Positions 54,992 through 62,830 of a DNA stretch of 64,000 nucleotides are shown here, piece after piece. The position numbers and the translations under genes are program-made. Position 1 is the stretch's first letter. Each line of letters starts with the position of its first letter. The stretch comes from Williamsia sp. Lineage in GTDB: Bacteria > Bacteroidota > Bacteroidia > Chitinophagales > Chitinophagaceae. The stretch lies in NCBI GenBank assembly GCA_015069695.1, contig JADCRZ010000021.1, positions 1 through 64,000 of the forward strand, given 5' to 3'. The notes under the pieces are model-generated. The model made no database searches. It saw only the letters and a program-made list of their open reading frames with translations, and had not been told where the DNA came from.

Positions 54992-56149
54992 ATGTTCCTG
55001 GTAAATGTCAGCGACGGAAAAACTGCCCGGGAGTTCATAGCCGTCAATCCCCTGATGAACCAGGGAAATCCTCATTATATCCGTCCGCTGGACAAAGACG
55101 TCCATGATGTATTTGACCCTGCTAAAAACAAAGCCTATCGCTTTGGCCAAACTGCGCGCTGGATCCTGAAGGATGACCAGCAAAAGCTGATCGGACGCAT
55201 CGCCGCTTTTACCAATACAAAGTACAAGAACAAAGGCGATGATGTGCCCGTGGGCGGGATCGGCTTCTTTGACTGCATCAACAACCAGGAAGCAGCCGAT
55301 ATGTTGTTTGATGTAGCCAAACACTGGCTGCTCCAGCAAGGCATGCAGGCCATGGATGGCCCCATCAATTTTGGGGAACGTGACCGCTGGTGGGGGCTAC
55401 TGGTGGAAGGATTTGATCCACCCGTCTACTGCCTTAATTACAATCTACCCTACTATCGGTCCCTGTTCGAGACCTATGGCTTTAAGCTGTTCTACCAGCA
55501 GATCTGTTTTGCCATGAAGCCCAAAAAGCCCCTGCAGCAGAAACTATACGAACGCCACGCGCTCATTGCTGCTGACCCCGATTTTTCTGTCCGCTGGCTA
55601 CAACACGGTGACCTCGACCGGATGGCCAAGGACTTTACCACTGTTTACAACAAAGCCTGGGCCGGGCATGGAGGCCTCAAAGAATTGAATACAGCAACAG
55701 CGGTGAAGATGTTCAAGTCCATGAAACCTGTCATGGATAAAAGGGTCATCTGGTTTACTTATTACAAGGAAGAGCCGATTGCCCTGTTTGTGAACCTGCC
55801 TGATCTCAATCAATGGTTCAGATCATTGAACGGCCAGTTCGGACTGCTGGCCAAACTGAAATTCTTATGGCTCAAATGGACCCGGCCCTGCACCCGCTTT
55901 GTTGGATTGGTGTTTGGCGTGATTCCCGAGTACCAGCAAAAAGGCGTGGACGCATACATGATTATAGAAGCCTACAAGGAAATCCTGGAATTGCCGTACG
56001 AGGAGTATGAAATGCAATGGATCGGTGATTTCAACCCCAAGATGATCCGGGTAGCAGAAGGATTGGGAGCCCACCCCAGTAGGAAATTAACGACATACCG
56101 CTATTATTTTGACCGCTTAAAAGAATTCAAGCGCCATCCGCAAGTGTAA
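54992..56149 (+). CDS. YghO/bCerS-like GNAT-fold protein, candidate acyltransferase
   Basis: This is a 385-residue cytoplasmic protein. The pattern GPINFGERDRWWGLLVEGFD (about 122-141), followed by the aromatic YNLPYYRSLFETYGF, and a C-terminal half with VFGVIPEYQQKGVDAYMIIE (acyl-CoA-binding-type helix) match my memory of the YghO family. That family has been linked to bacterial ceramide synthase (bCerS). Chitinophagaceae are known to make sphingolipids. I infer an N-acyltransferase; the substrate and the assignment are unverified. It is followed after 30 bp by a DUF1905 gene. Confidence 0.55.
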   Translation: MFLVNVSDGKTAREFIAVNPLMNQGNPHYIRPLDKDVHDVFDPAKNKAYRFGQTARWILKDDQQKLIGRIAAFTNTKYKNKGDDVPVGGIGFFDCINNQEAADMLFDVAKHWLLQQGMQAMDGPINFGERDRWWGLLVEGFDPPVYCLNYNLPYYRSLFETYGFKLFYQQICFAMKPKKPLQQKLYERHALIAADPDFSVRWLQHGDLDRMAKDFTTVYNKAWAGHGGLKELNTATAVKMFKSMKPVMDKRVIWFTYYKEEPIALFVNLPDLNQWFRSLNGQFGLLAKLKFLWLKWTRPCTRFVGLVFGVIPEYQQKGVDAYMIIEAYKEILELPYEEYEMQWIGDFNPKMIRVAEGLGAHPSRKLTTYRYYFDRLKEFKRHPQV

Positions 56150-56179
56150 GCTGGATGGCCCTCAACCTTATTTTTATTT

Positions 56180-56689
56180 ATGGTTAGTTTCACCGCAACC
56201 ATTTACCAGTTCAAAGAAAACGGCGATAAAACCGGGTGGACTTATATTGAAATTCCGGCTAACCTGGCATCAGTTCTACAACCCGGGTCCAAGAAGTCTT
56301 TCCGGGTAAAAGGGTTTTTGGATGATTATGCCTTCAGCGGAGTGAGCCTGCTTCCGCATGGTGAGGGCAATTTCCTGATGGCCTTGAATGCAACGATCAG
56401 AAAAGGCATCCGTAAACGAAAGGATGCCACCGTGCGGGTAAGGATGGAAACAGACAACCAGGTGTGGGAGATACCAGGCTATATCACAGACTGCCTGGAT
56501 GACGAGCCGGCAGCGAAAGCACATCTTCAAAGCTTGCCCAAAAGCCACCAACGCTATTTTATAAAGTGGGTCGAATCCGCAAAAACGGAACCTACAAAGA
56601 CAAAGCGGCTGGGCCAAATGATCACAGCTTTGGCAAAGGGACAAGGCTACCCTGAGATGGTGAGAGCAAACCGGGACAAGCTTGATTAA
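56180..56689 (+). CDS. DUF1905 and YdeI/OmpD-associated domain protein
   Basis: This 169-residue protein has an N-terminal DUF1905 domain (about 1-95: GWTYIEIPANLASVL, SFRVKGFLDDYAFSGVSLLP, MALNATIRKGIRKRKDATV). The C-terminal YdeI/OmpD-associated region (OmdA, about 110-165) contains LPKSHQRYFIKWVESAKTEP and a basic helix with TKTKRL. The biochemical role of these domains is unknown. The 30-bp gap and shared strand suggest co-transcription with the preceding gene. Confidence 0.8.
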   Translation: MVSFTATIYQFKENGDKTGWTYIEIPANLASVLQPGSKKSFRVKGFLDDYAFSGVSLLPHGEGNFLMALNATIRKGIRKRKDATVRVRMETDNQVWEIPGYITDCLDDEPAAKAHLQSLPKSHQRYFIKWVESAKTEPTKTKRLGQMITALAKGQGYPEMVRANRDKLD

Positions 56690-56728
56690 GCCAATATAAG
56701 GTTCGTTTGATCCATACGATCTTTCAAG

Positions 56729-56747
56729 CCTTATTCGAAAAATAAGG
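56729..56747. other. AT-rich hairpin after the DUF1905 gene
   Basis: CCTTATT (56729-56735) and AATAAGG (56741-56747) form a 7-bp stem with a 5-nt loop. It lies 40 bp after the DUF1905 stop, but no T run follows, so terminator function is uncertain. Confidence 0.3.
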
Positions 56748-56938
56748 ATTCGGGTCAACCAGGGAAATTTCATGTGAACAGAAAAAATTGTCTGCAGGAT
56801 AACGGCTTTCTATAAGACCCTGACTACTAATATAAAAAATTTCAAATATTATCTTTTCCTTATGTTGATAAGTTAAAGCTGCCTGAACAAGCAGCATTCT
56901 GGTTAAAATTTGAATCTTTGCAGGCAAAACTTTCTGCA

Positions 56939-59900
56939 ATGAGCAAAATTGTCCGCAACTTTTTAAGCATAGCAATATGCTTGATCTTTCTATCATCGCT
57001 TTACGCCCAGGAAACAACTTCTGAAATAACCGGTGTTGTTACCGACAACAAAACGGGACTGGTGGGCGCTACCGTAACGGTTGTTAACCAGTCAACCGGC
57101 GGGAAATATGAGACCCTCACCCGCAAAGAAGGAAGGTATAACCTGCCCAACCTGCGTGTAGGTGGTCCCTACTCGGTTTCAGTTACTTTTGTAGGATACA
57201 AAGAAGAAAAACAAGATAGTATTTTCCTGTTGCTGGGACAGGCATTCAAGGCCAATTTCAACCTCACCTCAGCCTCCCAATCACTCGAGAATGTGGTCGT
57301 AACTGCCGGCCGGCAGGAAAAAGTGATCAACAACAACCGGACGGGCAGTCAGGAGATCATCAACAGGACGCAGATTGAACGGCTGCCTACGATCAACCGC
57401 TCACTGCAGGACTTTACCAAGCTCACGCCCTCTGCCAGCGGGTTCAATATCGGTGGCCGCAACGGCTTTTTAAACAATGTAACGGTAGACGGTGCCAACC
57501 TGACCAACACGTTTGGATTGGGCTCCTCTCCTGCCCTTGGAAGCCAGACCAATTCGCAACCCATCAGCCTGGATGCCATCGAGCAGATCCAGGTTAACGT
57601 ATCTCCATACGATGTACGCCAGGGCGGCTTTTCGGGAGCCGGCATCAACTCGGTAACCAGAAGCGGTACCAACCAGTTCCGGGGTTCGGTTTATACGTAT
57701 CTGCGCTCACCGGATGTACAGGGATACAATGTGCGCACCATTGAAGTTCCTAAGCAGGATTACAGCTACAACCTGCGCGGAGCTTCCTTGGGCGGTCCCA
57801 TCATTCCCAATAAACTGTTCTTTTTTGTCAGCGGTGAGCAGGAAAGATTAAAATCACCCGGCACGAGCTATATTGCTTCTGATGCAAGCCACCAACCCGG
57901 CGGCAATGTTTCGCAGGCCAGCAAAAACACCCTCGACAGCCTGAAGAACTTTTTGATGAGCAGGTACAGCTACGACCCGGGGGATTATCAGGGCTATACC
58001 TACAGCACCCAAAGTGATAAGTTGACGGTGAAGCTGGATTGGAACATCAACAGCAAAAACACCTTTACCGTTAAATACAATTACCTGAAATCTTTCCGGG
58101 AAATACCTGCCAGCAACAGTGGTTCTGTGAATGCAGTTGGAAGAACGGCCGGTCCTACCGCCATGCCATTTTACGGCAGCGGCTATGCGCAGAACAACAA
58201 CTTCAACATCGTGATCGGTGAGTTGAATACACGCATAAGCAACAGGTTCTCCAACAAATTGCAGGTAGGATACTCTGCGCTGCGGGATTTCCGCTCCTAT
58301 CTCTCACCGCAGGTCTTTCCGCTGGTTGACATCCTGGACGGATCAGGCAATCCGTTCACCAGCTTCGGCAACGAACAATACTCGTATGGAAACAGGTTGA
58401 ACACTGACATCACCCAATTGTCTGACATCTTCACCTGGTACCAGGGAACACATGAGTTTACGTTCGGGACCCAGAATTTTTACAAGAAATATGTAAACGG
58501 GTTTTCTCCCAGCTACCAGGGTGTTTACAGGTTCAGTAACCTGGCTGATTTTTATGCCAGTGCCAATGGTATAAAAAGAACCCTGGCCCGCTATGACCTG
58601 TCTTATGCCCTGACCAAAGACGGTTCTTTTCCTTTTGCAACCCCTGCTGCATTGGAAGTAGGTGTGTTTGCCCAGGATAAATGGAGGATCAAATCCAACT
58701 TTACACTAACCTACGGCTTGCGGATAGACGCGCCTTTCTTTAAAGCCGAATTTACTTCCAATCCCAATGTGCCCGCGCTGACCTTCAGGAATGGTCTCCA
58801 TGTTGATGTGGGACAAAAGCCCAAAACAACACCGCTGTTTTCTCCGCGCGTAGGTTTCAACTGGGATGTGAAAGATGATAAAGTAACGCAGGTGCGCGGC
58901 GGTATTGGATTGTTCTCAGGTCCGCCCCCGTTTGTTTGGATCAGCAACCAGGCCAGCAACAACGGTGTGCAGTTTGGCACCATCGGAATAAACAACGATA
59001 CCTCCCGTCTTTTCAGTCCGGATGTAAATAAGTACAGACCGTCAAGCGGAACAAATACCTCTTACAGCATCAACGTTACAGACAAAAACTTCAAGTATCC
59101 CCAGGTACTAAAAGCAACCCTGGCCGTTGACCGGAAAATTCCCGGCGACATCGTACTGACCCTGGAAGGCAATTACTCCAAGGACATCAACAATGTAAAC
59201 TTTGAAAACATCAACCTGCCTTCTACCGGTACGGCGCTTGTTGGATCGGATAACAGGATCCGCTACGCTTCATCCAGAATTTATGGTGGTGTCCCGGTTG
59301 CTTCACTCACCAATCCAAATATCAGCAATGCAATCCTGATGAAGAATTACAACAAGGGCTATGCTTATTATTTGACCATCCAGGCCCAGAAAACATTCCG
59401 CAATTTATACCTGAATGTGGCCTATACATATTCAAAATCAAAAGACCTGAATATAGGCGGCTCAACAGCCAGTACCTTGTGGGGCACCAGGCCGGTGAAA
59501 GGAGATCCCAATGCGCCGGAACTGGGTTACTCCAATTTCTATGTGCCGCACCGGGTGATCGCATCTGCTTCCTACCGCTTCAGCTACGGCAAAAACTTTG
59601 CGACATCTATCGGGGCCATCTTTGAAGCTTCGCCCAGTGTGATCACCGAAGCCAGCTTGTACGGCGTGGCATCTTATGTATACAACGGCGATGTAAACAA
59701 CGATGGCAATACCAGCAACGACCTGATCTATATTCCCAAAGACCAGAACGACATTGTACTGGTTCCTGTTAATACCGGCGGCGGTACGATCACTGATACC
59801 AGGACAACAGCACAGATATGGGCACAGCTGAACAACTACATCAACCAGGATCCTTACCTGAGCAAACACCGCGGACAAGTTGCAGAGCGAAATGGCCTGG

Positions 59901-60253
59901 TAATGCCTTTTGCAAAACGTCTTGACCTGAACATCACGCAGGATTTTTACCTGGTTACCGGAACCGGTAAAAAGACCAGCGACAAACACACCCTGCGGCT
60001 CAGCTTCGACCTGATCAATGCAGGCAATTTCATGAACAAGAATTGGGGTATCTATAAAACCACCAATCTTACCAGTTTCCTGAAATATGAAGGGCTTGCA
60101 CCCGCAGGCACCGCAAATGCCGGCAAGCCCCGCTATTCTTTCCAATACCTGGATGCAGCCAACCAGATTCCGCTTACCAGCACATTCAAAGACTATACCG
60201 GTCTTCTCTCGCGCTGGCAGGCACAGATCGGCATCCGGTATCTTTTTAATTGA
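56939..60253 (+). CDS. TonB-dependent receptor, Oar-like, with CarboxypepD-regulatory domain
   Basis: This is a 1,104-residue outer-membrane receptor. It has a signal peptide (about 1-23, ending in LYAQ), a carboxypeptidase-regulatory-like domain (about 27-100: TGVVTDNKTGLVGATVTVV), a plug (NVVVTAGRQEKVI near 115; NVTVDGANLTNTFG), then a long beta barrel that ends in the aromatic IGIRYLFN. No SusD-type lipoprotein is adjacent, so this is not a polysaccharide-utilisation pair. The substrate is unknown. The start is at ATG 56939; an upstream in-frame start adds seven unlikely residues. A one-mismatch -7 element, AATCTTTG, lies at 56913-56920. Confidence 0.9.
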   Translation: MSKIVRNFLSIAICLIFLSSLYAQETTSEITGVVTDNKTGLVGATVTVVNQSTGGKYETLTRKEGRYNLPNLRVGGPYSVSVTFVGYKEEKQDSIFLLLGQAFKANFNLTSASQSLENVVVTAGRQEKVINNNRTGSQEIINRTQIERLPTINRSLQDFTKLTPSASGFNIGGRNGFLNNVTVDGANLTNTFGLGSSPALGSQTNSQPISLDAIEQIQVNVSPYDVRQGGFSGAGINSVTRSGTNQFRGSVYTYLRSPDVQGYNVRTIEVPKQDYSYNLRGASLGGPIIPNKLFFFVSGEQERLKSPGTSYIASDASHQPGGNVSQASKNTLDSLKNFLMSRYSYDPGDYQGYTYSTQSDKLTVKLDWNINSKNTFTVKYNYLKSFREIPASNSGSVNAVGRTAGPTAMPFYGSGYAQNNNFNIVIGELNTRISNRFSNKLQVGYSALRDFRSYLSPQVFPLVDILDGSGNPFTSFGNEQYSYGNRLNTDITQLSDIFTWYQGTHEFTFGTQNFYKKYVNGFSPSYQGVYRFSNLADFYASANGIKRTLARYDLSYALTKDGSFPFATPAALEVGVFAQDKWRIKSNFTLTYGLRIDAPFFKAEFTSNPNVPALTFRNGLHVDVGQKPKTTPLFSPRVGFNWDVKDDKVTQVRGGIGLFSGPPPFVWISNQASNNGVQFGTIGINNDTSRLFSPDVNKYRPSSGTNTSYSINVTDKNFKYPQVLKATLAVDRKIPGDIVLTLEGNYSKDINNVNFENINLPSTGTALVGSDNRIRYASSRIYGGVPVASLTNPNISNAILMKNYNKGYAYYLTIQAQKTFRNLYLNVAYTYSKSKDLNIGGSTASTLWGTRPVKGDPNAPELGYSNFYVPHRVIASASYRFSYGKNFATSIGAIFEASPSVITEASLYGVASYVYNGDVNNDGNTSNDLIYIPKDQNDIVLVPVNTGGGTITDTRTTAQIWAQLNNYINQDPYLSKHRGQVAERNGLVMPFAKRLDLNITQDFYLVTGTGKKTSDKHTLRLSFDLINAGNFMNKNWGIYKTTNLTSFLKYEGLAPAGTANAGKPRYSFQYLDAANQIPLTSTFKDYTGLLSRWQAQIGIRYLFN

Positions 60254-60267
60254 TCAAAAAGTATCTT

Positions 60268-60310
60268 AACTACAAAAGGCTGTCTGGTTTGCAGACAGCC
60301 TTTTGTAGTT
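60268..60310. terminator. Bidirectional terminator with a perfect 19-bp stem
   Basis: The arms 60268-60286 and 60292-60310 are perfectly complementary over 19 bp with a 5-nt loop. The core is GGCTGTCTG/CAGACAGCC, flanked by AAAA and TTTT. It lies between the convergent TonB-dependent receptor and the barrel-protein genes and can end both transcripts. Confidence 0.9.
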
Positions 60311-60361
60311 ATAGGCACTATGATTTTATCTACTTAAAAATCAAGGCATCGGTGGCCTTCC

Positions 60362-61033
60362 CTAAAATTTGTATCCCACAAAAACCTGTACAACGTTGTT
60401 CTTTGATTTCAAATCCTTGGTCGGTGGAATAAATGCGGGATAGATGGGCATGGTGGTGCTGGTTTCTTTGTAGACGTTGCTCAATCCAAGGTTATAGCGG
60501 GCACCAAGAAGCAAGCCTTTTACAGGATGAATTTCCACTCCGCCGGCAAAGCCATACTCAAAACGGTTGTAATAATCAGCCACTGCTGCATAGGGATTTT
60601 TTGAGCCATTGGCTGAACTGCTGTCGGCCTTTGCATTGAGCAGGTAGGCCAGCTGGATACCGGCTTGCAGCTGCACAAAACGGGTGATATTCACGGTGGT
60701 CATTTGCGGCAGCAGGATATAGTCCAGCATCACAGAACCGCTTTTGGTATTTGTTTTAAAGTCATAGCCTTGCCGGGAAAACAAGATCTCGGAGCGATAT
60801 CCCATGATGGTCTTTCCGCTGAAGCCGGGGGAAATAAAGGCCCCTGCCTGAAACCCGGTCCTGTTGGCAGCATTGATGTTGGAAGCATTGGTCACATTGG
60901 CAAAATTGGCACCGAACTTTATGCCCAGTCCGGCTTTGGAAGAACTTTCAGATTTGGCAGCATCTTGTGCAATGGCAGAGAAACTAAAAATGGTGGCAAG
61001 AAAAAAGAGGGTTCCGGTTAAAGTTGTTTTCAT
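60362..61033 (-). CDS. PorT-family outer-membrane beta-barrel protein
   Basis: This 223-residue protein has a signal peptide (1-22, ending in AIAQ) and then eight or so amphipathic strands. Family-like parts are GLGIKFGANFANVTNAS near 37-53, FQAGAFISPGFSGKTIMGY, PQMTTVNITRFVQLQAGIQL near 133-152, and the terminal VVQVFVGYKF. Similar proteins are numerous in Bacteroidota outer membranes and mostly uncharacterised. It is divergent from the small barrel-like gene at 61170. Confidence 0.8.
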   Translation of the reverse strand: MKTTLTGTLFFLATIFSFSAIAQDAAKSESSSKAGLGIKFGANFANVTNASNINAANRTGFQAGAFISPGFSGKTIMGYRSEILFSRQGYDFKTNTKSGSVMLDYILLPQMTTVNITRFVQLQAGIQLAYLLNAKADSSSANGSKNPYAAVADYYNRFEYGFAGGVEIHPVKGLLLGARYNLGLSNVYKETSTTMPIYPAFIPPTKDLKSKNNVVQVFVGYKF

Positions 61034-61169
61034 TTGTTTTGTTTGTAACGGTAAAGTTTTTCTTGTTAAAGGGTTAAACAGCTGTTTTCTTGTTTTTACA
61101 GCCCTTTGACGCAGCTTTGTAAGATTGGGTTACATCATTTTCACTATCTTCATTTACTTACTTGATTGC

Positions 61170-61700
61170 ATGAAACAACTGCTAAAGAAATTCTGTTTGC
61201 TGGCTGTACTCGGTATTACACTTGAAACGCAGGCGCAGGAAGAATTCCCCAAAGGGTGGGTCATGTACCTGGAAGCTTTGCAAGGTGCCGCTACAAACTT
61301 TCATGCAGGGCCCGACCAGTTTGTTGGGAATCTCCAGCTAAGCCCGCAGCTCACCTTAATTCCTGATCACATCCGTGTATCAGCTATCGGGGGCACTGCT
61401 TTTTACAACAAAAAATTTTATGGAACATACGGTGCCGGGTTGAACTGGAGACTTTCTACCATCAGTTTTGATCCGTTTGGCTCCCTCCTGAACCTGCAGG
61501 TTCAGCTGCAGCATCTGTGGGGCACAGACAAGCAAAGATTAGTGGGCGGCGGGTTGAAGGCCGAGCTGGGACAAATCTTCCTGGTTGGCATCAGCGCCCA
61601 CCGGGATTATCAGTTGAATGAATGGTGGCTTCAGACCGGGATTGGCTTTAACCTCCTGCACAAAAAAAAGAAGGATGCAGGAGATCCGTTCGAAAAATAG
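61170..61700 (+). CDS. Secreted protein of unknown function, probably a small beta barrel
   Basis: This 176-residue protein has a signal peptide (1-23, ending in TQAQ). The mature part alternates polar and hydrophobic residues (LQLSPQLTLIPDHIRVSAIG, FYGTYGAGLNWRLSTI, LLNLQVQLQHLWG) and ends in WWLQTGIGFNLLHKKK, which suggests an outer-membrane barrel. I do not recognise a family. Start ATG 61170 is chosen because an upstream TTG would break the signal peptide. The patatin gene starts 4 bp after its stop. Confidence 0.55.
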   Translation: MKQLLKKFCLLAVLGITLETQAQEEFPKGWVMYLEALQGAATNFHAGPDQFVGNLQLSPQLTLIPDHIRVSAIGGTAFYNKKFYGTYGAGLNWRLSTISFDPFGSLLNLQVQLQHLWGTDKQRLVGGGLKAELGQIFLVGISAHRDYQLNEWWLQTGIGFNLLHKKKKDAGDPFEK

Positions 61701-61704
61701 GCGT

Positions 61705-62721
61705 ATGAAAAGAGCATTGGTCATTAGCGGCGGCGGCGCCCGGGGCGCTTTTGCAGTGGGCGTAATCCGGTATTTGTCTAGTCATTTTCCATCGATTGTG
61801 TTCGACTCCATTATTGGAACCAGTACAGGTGCCCTGATCGCACCGATGGCTGCAATCGGCGACATTAACACGCTCGTCAAATTGTATACAACGACCACCA
61901 CCAACAATATCATCCTCAAGGGAAATATTGTCAACCGCCTGCTCTCCAGCAATTCACTGTATGATGCCTCGCCACTGGCCCAGCTGATTTCACAGTATTA
62001 CAACGACGCTTACTGCCAGAAGCTATTTCAGCTGCAAAAAGAAATTTACCTGGTCACTACCTGTTTGCAAACCAGCGATACGGTTTATTTTACCAACCGC
62101 GATGCGCAGCTCCAGACAGACTTTGATGTGCGCAAATTGCTCAATCCGGATGAACTCCGCAGGGCCATGATGGCATCGGCCTGCCAGCCTGTTTTTATGC
62201 CGCCGATCGAAGTGAAAAAAGGAAGTGTACCGTTGCGGCAGTATGTAGATGGGGGTGTTCGCGAACTGGCGGGATTGCAGTTGGCAATTGATGCCGGGGC
62301 AGAGGAAATCTTCGCCATCCTGCTTACGCCGGCCAATGCACCGGCTGAGGAAAAAAATTTTAATAATACGCTGTCTATCCTCGAACAAACGGTTGATATT
62401 TTTACGCAGGATGTAGGTTTGAACGATGTGCAGCTGCCGCTGGCTTATAACCGGGCGTTGGGTTATATCGCTGCTGTAAAAAACAAGATGCTGGCAGCGG
62501 GCATTCCCCCGCAAACCATCGACAATTATTTCACCGTTCCGGACAATCCGTTCTCCGGCAAAAAACCCCTGAAGATCTGGATCATCCGGCCGGATACGGC
62601 GCTTGGCGGTGGCCCGGGCGGACTCAACTTTGATCCGGCTGAAATGAAAGCGATGCTGGCGAAAGGCGAACAAAAAGCAGCTGATTTCATGGCGCACCTG
62701 CCACCCCAGGGAAGTGTGTAA
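61705..62721 (+). CDS. Patatin-like phospholipase
   Basis: This 338-residue lipid acyl hydrolase has the oxyanion-hole motif SGGGARGAF (8-16), the nucleophile Ser40 in GTSTG (38-42), and Asp182 of the catalytic dyad in YVDGGVREL. There is no signal peptide, so it is probably cytoplasmic or membrane-peripheral. The substrate is likely a glycerophospholipid, but this is inferred from the family. Start ATG 61705 matches the family; a longer frame overlaps the preceding gene by 83 bp. It is probably co-transcribed with that gene. Confidence 0.88.
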   Translation: MKRALVISGGGARGAFAVGVIRYLSSHFPSIVFDSIIGTSTGALIAPMAAIGDINTLVKLYTTTTTNNIILKGNIVNRLLSSNSLYDASPLAQLISQYYNDAYCQKLFQLQKEIYLVTTCLQTSDTVYFTNRDAQLQTDFDVRKLLNPDELRRAMMASACQPVFMPPIEVKKGSVPLRQYVDGGVRELAGLQLAIDAGAEEIFAILLTPANAPAEEKNFNNTLSILEQTVDIFTQDVGLNDVQLPLAYNRALGYIAAVKNKMLAAGIPPQTIDNYFTVPDNPFSGKKPLKIWIIRPDTALGGGPGGLNFDPAEMKAMLAKGEQKAADFMAHLPPQGSV

Positions 62722-62830
62722 AGCTTGGTTGAAGAAGAGCGGGCTGTTGCCATCGGGACTTACTATCCCTGCTTACCTTTTATTGTAAGCGGATGATACT
62801 TGCATACTGGTCATCTACAACACTTGGCAT

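Noticed and set aside
56939-60253. Polysaccharide-utilisation locus
   Set aside because: There is no SusD-like lipoprotein and no glycoside hydrolase next to the receptor; the receptor type is Oar-like.
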